Shown piece by piece: positions 8,464 through 16,443 of a DNA stretch of 36,567 bases. Position numbers and translations under genes: made by a program. This DNA comes from Limnobacter sp. (GTDB taxonomy: Bacteria > Pseudomonadota > Gammaproteobacteria > Burkholderiales > Burkholderiaceae_E), in contig JAAZBL010000118.1 in the NCBI GenBank assembly GCA_012513825.1, forward strand, positions 1-36,567, given 5' to 3'. Below the pieces are notes generated by a model, which did not search any database, had not been told where the DNA came from, and was given only the letters and a program-made list of their open reading frames with translations. The number at the start of each line of letters is the position of its first letter. Positions within the stretch are counted from its first letter, which is position 1.

Positions 8464-10902
8464 CTAGCTTCGGCGACTGCTCGCAAGCAGCCAGGCCCTG
8501 CCGCGTTCGAAGCGCGACTTCAGGTCCTTCATCGCCATCGAGACCGCGCGCCGGTCGCTGCGGCGCACGAGCAAGGCGACGCTGCGGCGCTGATTGATCC
8601 AGGCGACCTTGAGCACGCTGGACCGGTCGTCGGGACCGACCAGCTCGACCCAGGCGCCGCGGCCCAGGCGCGCCCAGGCGACCTCCGGAGCCAGGCGCAG
8701 GCGCCGCGGCGGATCCGCCAGGTCGCGGAGATCGAGCGACTCGAGGACTTCCAGCACGCGCCGCTCGGTGTCGGCGGCAGGCGGCCTGGCCGCCGGTGCG
8801 CGGTCAGCCGCCGTCGGGTCAGCCGCCGTCGAGTCGGACCGGCCCTTCGCGTCGGGGGCGGAACCGGCCGGGGCGCTCGGACGGCCCGACTTCGGCTCCG
8901 CGATCGTGGCCGAAGCCGCCGCATCCGCCGCGGCATGCTCGAGCGGCTGCGTCGCCAGGCCCGGATCGTCCCGCGTCGCTCTGGACGGCCCCGTGCCCTC
9001 GCCCGCATCGTCGGCGATATCCGCGTCGCCCGTCCCCGCTTCGCTCCGGACGTCGGTGCCGCGCTCCCGCTCGCGCCGCCTCTCCGCCCGTTTCCGCCGC
9101 TGCATCCGGCGCAGGTGGATCAGGAACAGCTCGTCGAAGAACGCGCGGTACTCGTCGTCCTGCGCGCCGATCTCGCGAACGCCCTGCATCATCAGCCGGA
9201 TCAGCGGCGGGATCCGCTCGGCGAGTTCGCGCCGGTCGCCGTTGCCGACCCCGTCGAGGCTCCAGACGAGATCGTCGACGACTTCCATCGCCACCCGGAA
9301 CTCGGTGCTGTCCTCGCCGTTGCGCAGCGCCGCGGTGCGCAGGTGACGGAGCCAGACGTCGAGCAGGAACTGACGCACCGAGTCCGGTACCTCGGCCTGG
9401 CCGAGCCGCTGCTCGATCAACTTGCGGATTCGCTCGCTCACGACGCGCTCGCGCTCGGCACTCGGGCGGCGCGAATAGTCGCGACGGTTGCGCCGGTTCG
9501 GCGCCGCTTCGAGCGAATGCCGTTCGAGCGCGACGTTGCGGATCAACTGTTCGACGTGCTCGGCCGCGCGCGCGTACTCGCGTTCGACCTGGCGGGCGAT
9601 CACCGTCGACCGCAGCTGCAGTGCGCTGCTGACCGCCTCGACTGCGTGGACGACGGCTTCGATGCGCCGGTGCAGTTCGCTGCCGTGCGCGAGATCTTCG
9701 GCAAAGGCGACGGCGATCGCACCGACGTGCTCGATCAGCCGGCGCAGCGAGCGCGGCTCGTCGCCCAGGTAGGCCGGATCGAGCAAGGCAAGCGCAATGG
9801 CCGGCTGCTGCAGGCGCCAGACCAGCGGTTTCGCCGCTTCGGGCATCCGGCGCTCGTCGATCACGTAGTCGAACATCGCCGCGACCACGTCGAGAACCGC
9901 CAGTTGCGCCGCCGACGCGTTCTTGTCGGCCAGCCCGGCGCGGGCGCGGGTGAAGAACGCTCGCCGGGCCTCGCGCGAGTACGGGGCGGCGCCCGCCGCA
10001 TGGGCGAGCGCGACGGCATCGCGTTCGAGCTCGGCGACCGGACGCAGCGCGATCAGCTCTTCGCCAGACGGCCGTTCGCGGACGCCGGCCAGCGGCGAGC
10101 TCGCCAGCGTCGCGGCATCCACGTCGAGCGCCGCCCTGACGCGCCCTGCAGTCGCGTCGGTCTCCGCCGGGACGTCGGCCAGGAAGGCCGACGCGACCGG
10201 AGGCTCGGCCGGCAGCACGGCCGGCGGCACGGCCGGCTGCTCGACCGGGAAGGCCTCTTCCACCGGTGCAGCAGAGGCACCGGCCGCCTCGAGCATCGCG
10301 TCGACCGATGCGAGCGCCCCCGCCAGCGGCGCTGCGAGGTGCCGCAGCACGGCGGCGCGCAAGCTGGCGCGGATCCTGGCGACATCGGCGATGCCGGCCA
10401 TCGCGGCCACGGCAGCACCGGCCAGCGTGCGAGCGCCGAGCGGATTGAAGTCGTCGTCCTGCCAACGGCCGGCGACGAGCCGCCGGACGCGAGCGGCATA
10501 GCTTTCGTAGCGCGAACCTACGCGTTCGCGTATCGCGCGCGCCAGCGCGGCTTCGGCGATCTGCGCCTCGTGATCGTCCTCGTCGAGCAGTTCGGGCGGG
10601 CGCTCGACCTCCGGGCCCGACCGGCCGAGCTCGAGGCTTCGAAGAGCGCGCTGCGAAAGTGCATCGGAGACCCTGCCAGCCCGCCCGATCGCCTCGCGCC
10701 GCAGTTGCGAGGCGGCCTGCCCGAGCACCCGCCTGTCGTCTTGCACGGCGACGTCCGCTGCGGCACGCTCGAGATCGCCGGCGATGGCCGACAAGGCCTC
10801 GCGCACTGCGCGGGTTGCAGCCGCGCCGAGTGCCACGCGGGCGCGTGCGAACAGGATCGGGTTCGGAAGACCTCCGCGGCGGGACGAATCGGTATCGGTC
10901 AT
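8464..10902 (-). CDS. DUF1631 family protein (unknown function)
   Basis: A large soluble protein of 812 residues starting MTDTDSSRRGGLPNP; open sequence before this ATG is not family-like. Features that recall DUF1631 are the N-terminal helical region rich in Ala and Arg, a DDFNPLGARTLAGA segment near the middle of the N-terminal half, the RLMMQGVREIGAQDDEYRAFFDELFLIHLRRMQ helix with a following run of basic residues (RRKRAERRRERERG), an acidic/Ala linker, and a C-terminal beta-rich part (ARLGRGAWVELVGPDDRSSVLKVAWI in two pieces) that resembles PilZ-like folds. I see no transmembrane segment, signal peptide or catalytic motif. It stands alone on the minus strand. Some databases have called members thymidine phosphorylase, which this sequence does not support. 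Confidence 0.75.
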   Translation of the reverse strand: MTDTDSSRRGGLPNPILFARARVALGAAATRAVREALSAIAGDLERAAADVAVQDDRRVLGQAASQLRREAIGRAGRVSDALSQRALRSLELGRSGPEVERPPELLDEDDHEAQIAEAALARAIRERVGSRYESYAARVRRLVAGRWQDDDFNPLGARTLAGAAVAAMAGIADVARIRASLRAAVLRHLAAPLAGALASVDAMLEAAGASAAPVEEAFPVEQPAVPPAVLPAEPPVASAFLADVPAETDATAGRVRAALDVDAATLASSPLAGVRERPSGEELIALRPVAELERDAVALAHAAGAAPYSREARRAFFTRARAGLADKNASAAQLAVLDVVAAMFDYVIDERRMPEAAKPLVWRLQQPAIALALLDPAYLGDEPRSLRRLIEHVGAIAVAFAEDLAHGSELHRRIEAVVHAVEAVSSALQLRSTVIARQVEREYARAAEHVEQLIRNVALERHSLEAAPNRRNRRDYSRRPSAERERVVSERIRKLIEQRLGQAEVPDSVRQFLLDVWLRHLRTAALRNGEDSTEFRVAMEVVDDLVWSLDGVGNGDRRELAERIPPLIRLMMQGVREIGAQDDEYRAFFDELFLIHLRRMQRRKRAERRRERERGTDVRSEAGTGDADIADDAGEGTGPSRATRDDPGLATQPLEHAAADAAASATIAEPKSGRPSAPAGSAPDAKGRSDSTAADPTAADRAPAARPPAADTERRVLEVLESLDLRDLADPPRRLRLAPEVAWARLGRGAWVELVGPDDRSSVLKVAWINQRRSVALLVRRSDRRAVSMAMKDLKSRFERGRAWLLASSRRS

Positions 10903-10994
10903 CTGGGGTATGACGCCCCTCTCGGGAATGGCGGAGGCGGCGGACACGCGTTCCGGGACATGCGCGATGCTAGTCGCAGGTCGTCCGACAAGGC

Positions 10995-11271
10995 GTGAAC
11001 AAATCGACAGGGAATCGAAAGCGTCGTCGCCCCGGCGCCCGGCAGCCCGATCGCGACGCGGCAGGCACGACAGTGTCGCCCGACCTGACGCGCCGGGTCG
11101 TCGCGGCCTACCAAGCGGGCAAGCGGTCGGAGGCTGGATCGCCGACGCATCGACACGTTGACGGGCTTCCATCGCCTGTCGGAACTCGCGGCGCTCGCCG
11201 ACGACCCGCGGCATGCGCCCGAGATGATTCGACATGTCGCCGATTGGGCGGCCGCGCGCTCGGACGAATAG
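10995..11271 (+). pseudogene. Possible small frameshifted gene in the DUF1631-gdx gap
   Basis: The 393 bp between the DUF1631 and gdx genes hold no intact conventional gene. From a GTG at 10995 one frame reads plausibly, with high G/C third positions, through SPDLTRRVVAAYQAGKR near 11110. The +1 frame, open from 11089, then continues plausibly as RRRIDTLTGFHRLSELAALA and DDPRHAPEMIRHVADWAAA to a TAG at 11269. A single-base insertion or two-base deletion between about 11089 and 11158 would make one protein of roughly 91 residues. Alternatively a 37-residue ORF could start at TTG 11158. I do not recognise a family. A sequencing error is also possible. Confidence 0.35.
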
Positions 11272-11295
11272 CGCGTCCCCCGACGATTCGATCGC

Positions 11296-11610
11296 TTACG
11301 ACGACAGCTTCATCATTACCAGCCCGAAGACGATCAGCACGGCGGCCATCAGGCGCAGCGGATTGGCCGGTTCGCCCAGCACGAAGATGCCGACAAGGAA
11401 TGCGCCGACCGCGCCGATTCCGGTCCAGATCGTGTAGGCCGTGCCGAGGGGCAACGACTTCATCGACGCCGCCAGCAGAACGAAGCTGGCGACCATCGCC
11501 ACCAGCGTGACGATCGAAGGCGCAAGGCGCGTGAAGCCCTGCGATTCCTTCATGTAGTAGGCCCAGACGACTTCGAGCAATCCGGCGAAGAACAACAGGA
11601 TCCAAGCCAT
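11296..11610 (-). CDS. gdx: Guanidinium exporter, SMR family (Gdx/SugE)
   Basis: A 104-residue small multidrug resistance protein with four membrane helices; Gdx proteins work as antiparallel dimers that exchange guanidinium for protons. The Gdx rather than EmrE subtype is supported by MAWILLFFAGLLEVVWA (G10, E13, W16), S42, and the GTAYTIWTGIGAVGAF segment (Y59, W62), the positions known to line the guanidinium site in characterised Gdx proteins. E13 is the essential coupling carboxylate. The ATG at 11610 is preceded by AAGGAG with 7 nt spacing; the open frame further upstream runs through the tRNA and is discarded. The leader contains a candidate guanidine-II riboswitch, which independently supports the substrate. 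tRNA-Ser lies upstream on the same strand. Confidence 0.95.
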   Translation of the reverse strand: MAWILLFFAGLLEVVWAYYMKESQGFTRLAPSIVTLVAMVASFVLLAASMKSLPLGTAYTIWTGIGAVGAFLVGIFVLGEPANPLRLMAAVLIVFGLVMMKLSS

Positions 11611-11611
11611 G

Positions 11612-11678
11612 CCGGCTCTCCTTGCAAGAGCCGGGCCGTCCCGGACATTCGCCCCATGCGGGGTGAGGTCGTGGCCTC
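11612..11678 (-). promoter_or_regulatory. Candidate guanidine-II (mini-ykkC) riboswitch controlling gdx translation
   Basis: In minus-strand order the leader has: a 4-bp hairpin GAGG/CCTC whose 6-nt loop CCACGA contains ACGA (11665-11678, candidate P1); a CCCC/GGGG hairpin (11652-11663); a perfect 5-bp hairpin CCGGG-ACGG-CCCGG (11631-11644), matching the ACGR tetraloop of P2; and an 8-bp hairpin CCGGCTCT/AGAGCCGG (11612-11634) that traps the Shine-Dalgarno AGGAG (11618-11622). The 3' arm of P2 and the 5' arm of the last hairpin share 11631-11634, so they exclude each other. Guanidine binding to P1/P2 would free the ribosome site. P1 departs from the consensus by two extra loop bases, so class assignment is probable, not certain. 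Confidence 0.7.
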
Positions 11679-11691
11679 GATCGGGGGGTAC

Positions 11692-11781
11692 TGGCGGAAA
11701 GGGTGGGATTCGAACCCACGTTACGGTTGCCCGTAAACCGGATTTCGAGTCCGGCGCATTCGACCACTCTGCCACCTTTCC
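11692..11781 (-). tRNA. tRNA-Ser (CGA)
   Basis: The minus strand folds as a class II tRNA with a long variable arm. The acceptor stem is GGAAAGG/CCTTTCC, discriminator G, and the CCA end is encoded. The anticodon stem CCGGA/TCCGG carries loop CTCGAAA, so the anticodon is CGA, reading UCG serine codons. The variable arm TTACGGGCAACCGTAA is a stem-loop typical of tRNA-Ser. The T loop is TTCGAAT. The gene lies 81 bp upstream of gdx on the same strand with no terminator between, so both may share a transcript. Confidence 0.97.
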
Positions 11782-11831
11782 GGAGCGCGGCACCGGGCCG
11801 TCTGCGGCCAGCGCCTGCTGCGAAGCCGCAC

Positions 11832-11837
11832 AGTATA
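11832..11837 (-). promoter_or_regulatory. Possible -10 box upstream of tRNA-Ser
   Basis: TATACT on the minus strand, about 51 bp before the tRNA 5' end, in an AT-rich patch of otherwise GC-rich DNA. No convincing -35 is seen at 16-18 bp. It is the best candidate start for the tRNA-Ser/gdx transcript. Confidence 0.3.
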
Positions 11838-11890
11838 ACAACAATCGATCGCCCGGGCGTCGGCGGCCGGCGAGGCCGGCGACCGAAAGT

Positions 11891-11919
11891 TTGACAGGGA
11901 TCGATTTTCGGATGAGAAT
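11891..11919 (+). promoter_or_regulatory. Sigma70-type promoter of the RND efflux operon
   Basis: A perfect -35 TTGACA (11891-11896) is followed after exactly 17 bp by GAGAAT (11914-11919), a 4/6 match to the -10 consensus. Transcription would start near 11926, giving a leader of about 75 nt before the ATG at 12001. The -10 lies inside a palindrome, the likely operator. Confidence 0.65.
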
Positions 11920-11933
11920 GATCGTTCACTCTC
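11914..11933. promoter_or_regulatory. Palindromic operator over the -10 of the RND operon (TetR site candidate)
   Basis: A 20-bp imperfect palindrome: left half GAGAATGATC, right half GTTCACTCTC. Eight of the ten symmetric pairs are complementary. It covers the -10 box and the likely transcription start, so a bound dimer would block RNA polymerase. The TetR-family regulator encoded at the end of the same operon is the obvious candidate ligand-responsive repressor; this is inference. Confidence 0.6.
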
Positions 11934-12000
11934 CTCTTTTCGGACACGAGAACGGAACAACGCAGCCGTCGTGTGTCCGACCCGCATCGACCGGATCATC

Positions 12001-13230
12001 ATGCCCTCCTCCCCTACGTCGCGGAACGCGTCCCTGTTCGTTCTCGTCGCGGCCACGCTCGCGCTGGCCGCTTGCGGCAAGGACTCGGGATCCGACGCTT
12101 CGCCCCCCGCCCCGCCGCCGCCGCAGGTCACCGTCGTCACGCTCGAGCCTCGGCCGGTCACGCTGACCCGCGAGTTGCCCGGGCGCGTAAACCCCTACCT
12201 GATCGCCGAGGTGCGGCCGCAGGTCAACGGACTCGTCAAGCAGCGCCTGTTCACCGAAGGCGGCGAGGTCGAAGCCGGCCAGGCGCTGTACCAGCTCGAC
12301 GACGCGACCTACAAGGCAGAACACGCGAGCGCGAAGGCCGCGTTGGCCCGCGCCAAGGCAAGCCTCGAATCGGCCCGGCTGACGGCCCGGCGCACCGCCG
12401 GCCTGGCGAAGATCGATGCCGTCAGCAAGCAGCAGAACGAGGACGCGATCGCGGCGTTGCGGCTCGCCGAAGCCGACGTGGCCGCCGCCGAAGCGGCGGT
12501 GCAGGCGGCCGAAGTCACGCTCGGGCGCGCCCGCATCACGGCGCCGATCAGCGGCCGGATCGGCAAGTCCTCGGTCACCGCCGGCGCGCTGGTGACGGCC
12601 AACCAGGCGCAGCCGCTGGCGACGATCCAGCAACTGGACCCGATCTACGTCGACCTGACGCAGTCGAGCAGCGAACTGCTGCAGTTGCGCCGCGAAGTCG
12701 AAGCCGGACTGGCCACCGTCGCGCGCGACGTGCCGGTCACCATCCTGCTCGAAGACGGCACGCCGTACGCGCACCCGGGCAAGCTGACCTTCGCCGACGT
12801 GACGGTCGACCCGGCCACCGGCAGCTTCCTGCTGCGCGTCGAGGTGCCCAATCCCGAGAAGCTGCTGCTGCCCGGCATGTTCGTTCGCGCCGTGGTCAGC
12901 AATGCGCAGCGCCCGAATGCGCTGCTCGTGCCGCAGCAGGGGATCGCTCGCGATCCGAGGGGCAACACGACGGCGATGGTCGTCGACAAGGAAGGCAAGG
13001 TCGAGCTGCGCCCGGTCGTCGTCAATCGGACGATCGGCGCGTTCTGGCTGGTCGACCAGGGTCTGGTCGCCGGCGATCGCGTCGTCGTCGAAGGCCTGCA
13101 GAAGATCGCGCCCGGCGTGCAGGTCGAAGCGACCGAAGCGCCGCCGGACCGCGAGCCCGGCCCGGCACCCGACCAGCAGGCGCCGGAGCCGGCGAACGGG
13201 CAGCCGAAAGCCGAACCGGGCGCACGCTGA
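12001..13230 (+). CDS. RND efflux periplasmic adaptor (membrane fusion lipoprotein)
   Basis: The AcrA/MexA-type adaptor joins the inner-membrane RND pump to the outer-membrane channel. From ATG 12001 the protein has 409 residues: a short N-region, a hydrophobic stretch and the lipobox LAAC near residue 25, so it should be a lipid-anchored periplasmic protein. Next come a barrel-sandwich half (AEVRPQVNGLVKQRLFTEGG), an alpha-helical hairpin rich in Ala and Glu, the returning lipoyl half (ITAPISGRIGKSSVTAGALV), the beta-barrel domain, and the membrane-proximal domain. The C-terminus is a Pro/Ala/Glu-rich tail. A GTG at 11971 in the same frame would place extra residues before the signal peptide, so I prefer 12001. 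It is 12 bp before the pump gene. Confidence 0.93.
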   Translation: MPSSPTSRNASLFVLVAATLALAACGKDSGSDASPPAPPPPQVTVVTLEPRPVTLTRELPGRVNPYLIAEVRPQVNGLVKQRLFTEGGEVEAGQALYQLDDATYKAEHASAKAALARAKASLESARLTARRTAGLAKIDAVSKQQNEDAIAALRLAEADVAAAEAAVQAAEVTLGRARITAPISGRIGKSSVTAGALVTANQAQPLATIQQLDPIYVDLTQSSSELLQLRREVEAGLATVARDVPVTILLEDGTPYAHPGKLTFADVTVDPATGSFLLRVEVPNPEKLLLPGMFVRAVVSNAQRPNALLVPQQGIARDPRGNTTAMVVDKEGKVELRPVVVNRTIGAFWLVDQGLVAGDRVVVEGLQKIAPGVQVEATEAPPDREPGPAPDQQAPEPANGQPKAEPGAR

Positions 13231-13242
13231 GGACCGGCGACC

Positions 13243-16200
13243 ATGGCACGGTTCTTCATCGATCGCCCGATCTTCGCCTGGGTCATCGCGATCATCATCA
13301 TGCTGGCCGGGGGACTGTCGATCACGCAGCTTCCGGTCTCGCAATATCCGGTCATCGCACCGCCGGCCGTCGAGATTCGCGCCGTCTATCCCGGTGCTTC
13401 GGCGCAGACCGTCCAGGACTCGGTCACGCAGATCATCGAGCAGAACATGAAGGGCCTCGACGGCCTGATCTACTTCTCGTCGAGCAGCTCGGCCGACGGC
13501 AACTCGCAGATCACGCTGACCTTCGAGAGCGGCACCGACCCCGACATCGCGCAGGTTCAGGTCCAGAACCAGCTCCAGCTCGCCATGCCGCTGCTGCCGC
13601 AGGAGGTGCAGCGTCAGGGGGTCAACGTCGCGAAGTCCACGACCGGCTTCCTGATGGTGCTCGGTTTCGTCTCGTCGGACGGCTCGATGGGCAAGAGCGA
13701 CATCGACGACTACGTCGCGTCGACGCTGGTCGACCCGATCAGCCGTGTGCCCGGTGTCGGCACCGTGCAGGTGTTCGGCTCGAAGTACGCGATGCGGATC
13801 TGGCTCGATCCGAACAAGCTCGACACCTACAGGCTGTCGACCGGCGACATCGTCGCCGCCGTGCAGGCGCAGAACCAGCAGGTCGCGATCGGGCAGCTCG
13901 GCGGCGCGCCGGCCGTCGAGGGGCAGCAGATCAACGCGACGATCACCGCGCAGGACCGGCTCAATACGGCCGAACAGTTCCGGGACATCATCGTGCGCAG
14001 CAACCCGGACGGCTCGGTGCTGCGATTGAGCGACGTCGCGCGGGTCGAGCTCGGCGCCGAGAACTACAACTTCATCAGCCGCTACAACGGCCAGCCGGCC
14101 ACCGGCGTCGCGATCGCGCTGGCGACCGGCGCCAATGCGCTCGACACCTCGGTCGCCGTCGTCGAACGCCTGCAGCAACTGCAGGAGTTCTTTCCGCCCG
14201 GGCTGAAGCCGGTCGTGCCGTTCGACACCACGCCTTTCGTCAGGGTCTCGATCGAAGGCGTGGTGATGACGCTGATCGAGGCGATCGTCCTCGTCGTGCT
14301 GGTGATGTACCTGTTCCTGCAGAACTTCCGCGCCACGCTGATCCCGACGATCGCGGTGCCGGTCGTGCTGCTCGGAACCTTCGGCGTGCTGGCTGCGCTC
14401 GGCTTCTCGGTGAACATGCTGACGATGTTCGCGATGGTGCTGGCGATCGGCCTGCTCGTCGACGACGCGATCGTCGTCGTCGAGAACGTCGAGCGGATCA
14501 TGACCGAGGAGGGACTGTCGCCGCTCGAGGCGACCCGCAAGTCGATGGACCAGATCACCGGTGCGCTGGTCGGCATCGGCGTCGTGCTGTCGGCGGTGTT
14601 CGTGCCGATGGCGTTCATGGCCGGCTCGACCGGCGTCATCTACCGGCAGTTCTCGGTCACGATCGCTTCGGCGATGGCGCTGTCGGTGCTCGTCGCGATC
14701 GTGCTGACGCCGGCGCTTTGCGCGACGATCCTCAAGCCGGTGCGCAAGGGCGAGGAGCACGGCAGGCGCGGCTTCTTCGGCTGGTTCAACCGGGGCTTCG
14801 ACCGTACCAGCGCCGGCTACCAGCGCGGCGTGCGCGGCATCCTCGCGCGGCCGTGGCGGTTCATGGCGATCTTCGTCGCGCTGACCCTCGTGATGGGGAT
14901 CATGTTCGTGCGGCTTCCGAGCTCGTTCCTGCCGCAGGAAGACCAGGGCATCCTGCTCGCGCAGATCCAGACGCCGGTCGGCGCCACGCAGCAGCGGACG
15001 ATGCAGTCGATCTACCAGATCGAAGACCACTTCCTGCAGAACGAACAGGACACGGTGGAGTCGATCTTCACGGTCCAGGGTTTCAGCTTCGCCGGCACCG
15101 GCCAGAACAACGGCATCGCCTTCGTCAAGCTCAAGGACTGGTCCGAACGCACCGAAGCCGAACGCAGCGTCGATGCGGTGGCCGGGCGCGCGATGGCCGC
15201 GTTCGCGGGAATCCGCGATGCGATCGCGTTCGCGTTCGCGCCGCCGGCGGTGCCCGAGCTCGGCGTTGCGGCCGGCTTCACGTTCTTCCTGCAGGACAAC
15301 GCCGGTCAGGGGCACGAAGCCTTGACCGCGGCGCGCAACCAGCTGCTCGGTGCGGCCGCGCAGAGCGCGCTGCTGCGCAACGTACGCCCGAACGGCCAGG
15401 AAGACACGCCGCAGTTCCGCGTCGACGTGGACACGGAGAAGGCAGCCGCGCTGGGGCTGTCGATCGCCGAGATCAACTCGACGCTCGCCAGCGCCTGGGG
15501 TGCCGCCTACATCGACGACTTCATCGACCGCGGCCGCGTCAAGCGCGTCTACCTGCAGGCCGACGCGCCGTTCCGCATGGTGCCCGAGGACTTCAAGCTC
15601 TGGTCGGTTCGCAACAACCAGGGGGAGATGGTCCCGTTCACCTCCTTCGCGAACACGCGCTGGGCCTTCGGCTCGCCGCGCCTCGAACGCTACGACGGCG
15701 TCCCGGCGATGGAGATCCAGGGCGAGGCCGTGCCGGGGGTCAGCACCGGGGAGGCGATGGCCGAGATCGAGCAGCTGGTCGCGCAGTTGCCGCCGGGCTT
15801 CGGCATCGAATGGACCGGGCTGTCCTACCAGGAGCGGCAGGCGGGCGCGCAGACGCCGCTGCTGTACACGCTGTCGCTGCTGATCGTGTTCCTCGCGCTG
15901 GCTGCGCTGTACGAAAGCTGGACCGTGCCGACCGCCGTGCTGCTGGCCGCGCCGCTGGGCATCCTCGGCGCGGTGCTGGCCAGCACCTTCCGCGGCATGG
16001 AGCGCGACGTCTACTTCCAGGTCGCGATGCTCACGACGGTCGGCCTGACCAGCAAGAACGGGATCCTGATCGTCGAGTTCGCGAAATCGAACATCGAGCA
16101 CGGAATGGGCCTGATCGCCGGCACGATGCAGGCCGTGCGCGACCGGCTGCGCCCGATCATCATGACCTCGCTGGCCTTCGGCCTCGGCGTGCTGCCGCTG

Positions 16201-16443
16201 GCGATCGCAACCGGCGCCGGCTCGGGCGCGCAGCGCGCGATCGGCACTGGGGTCATCGGCGGGATGGCCGTCGGCACGCTGCTCGGCGTGTTCTTCATTC
16301 CGCTGTTCTTCCTGGTGGTGCAGCGCGTGTTCGGCGGCGTCGGGCGCGCCGACGATCCGGACACGTTGCCGCCCGACGGCAGCGCGCCGAACGCCGGCCG
16401 TCGCCCCGGCGACGCCTCCGACGACGATGGAGCCCGTGCATGA
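13243..16443 (+). CDS. RND multidrug efflux pump, HAE1 family (AcrB-like)
   Basis: The proton-driven trimeric inner-membrane pump of the tripartite system. The length of 1066 residues and the start [19 protein letters not shown] are typical. Proton-relay residues are present: the aspartate pair at 407-408 in [18 protein letters not shown], as in E. coli AcrB, and the lysine at 938 in [13 protein letters not shown], equivalent to AcrB K940. Two large periplasmic loops lie between TM1-TM2 and TM7-TM8. The C-terminus is short and acidic. Its stop overlaps the next start as ATGA, implying translational coupling to the outer-membrane channel. Substrates cannot be read from the sequence; hydrophobic or amphiphilic drugs are usual for the family. 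Confidence 0.96.
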   Translation: MARFFIDRPIFAWVIAIIIMLAGGLSITQLPVSQYPVIAPPAVEIRAVYPGASAQTVQDSVTQIIEQNMKGLDGLIYFSSSSSADGNSQITLTFESGTDPDIAQVQVQNQLQLAMPLLPQEVQRQGVNVAKSTTGFLMVLGFVSSDGSMGKSDIDDYVASTLVDPISRVPGVGTVQVFGSKYAMRIWLDPNKLDTYRLSTGDIVAAVQAQNQQVAIGQLGGAPAVEGQQINATITAQDRLNTAEQFRDIIVRSNPDGSVLRLSDVARVELGAENYNFISRYNGQPATGVAIALATGANALDTSVAVVERLQQLQEFFPPGLKPVVPFDTTPFVRVSIEGVVMTLIEAIVLVVLVMYLFLQNFRATLIPTIAVPVVLLGTFGVLAALGFSVNMLTMFAMVLAIGLLVDDAIVVVENVERIMTEEGLSPLEATRKSMDQITGALVGIGVVLSAVFVPMAFMAGSTGVIYRQFSVTIASAMALSVLVAIVLTPALCATILKPVRKGEEHGRRGFFGWFNRGFDRTSAGYQRGVRGILARPWRFMAIFVALTLVMGIMFVRLPSSFLPQEDQGILLAQIQTPVGATQQRTMQSIYQIEDHFLQNEQDTVESIFTVQGFSFAGTGQNNGIAFVKLKDWSERTEAERSVDAVAGRAMAAFAGIRDAIAFAFAPPAVPELGVAAGFTFFLQDNAGQGHEALTAARNQLLGAAAQSALLRNVRPNGQEDTPQFRVDVDTEKAAALGLSIAEINSTLASAWGAAYIDDFIDRGRVKRVYLQADAPFRMVPEDFKLWSVRNNQGEMVPFTSFANTRWAFGSPRLERYDGVPAMEIQGEAVPGVSTGEAMAEIEQLVAQLPPGFGIEWTGLSYQERQAGAQTPLLYTLSLLIVFLALAALYESWTVPTAVLLAAPLGILGAVLASTFRGMERDVYFQVAMLTTVGLTSKNGILIVEFAKSNIEHGMGLIAGTMQAVRDRLRPIIMTSLAFGLGVLPLAIATGAGSGAQRAIGTGVIGGMAVGTLLGVFFIPLFFLVVQRVFGGVGRADDPDTLPPDGSAPNAGRRPGDASDDDGARA

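Noticed and set aside
11611-11844. 78-codon N-terminal extension of gdx
   Set aside because: It is the tRNA-Ser and riboswitch region read as protein. The Gdx start and Shine-Dalgarno at 11610 fit the family exactly.
11973-16426. A long plus-strand frame overlapping the adaptor and pump genes out of frame and running into the channel gene
   Set aside because: Arg-rich, low-complexity translation; the overlapping frames contain complete AcrA- and AcrB-like proteins. Only the last part, from 16440, is a real gene.
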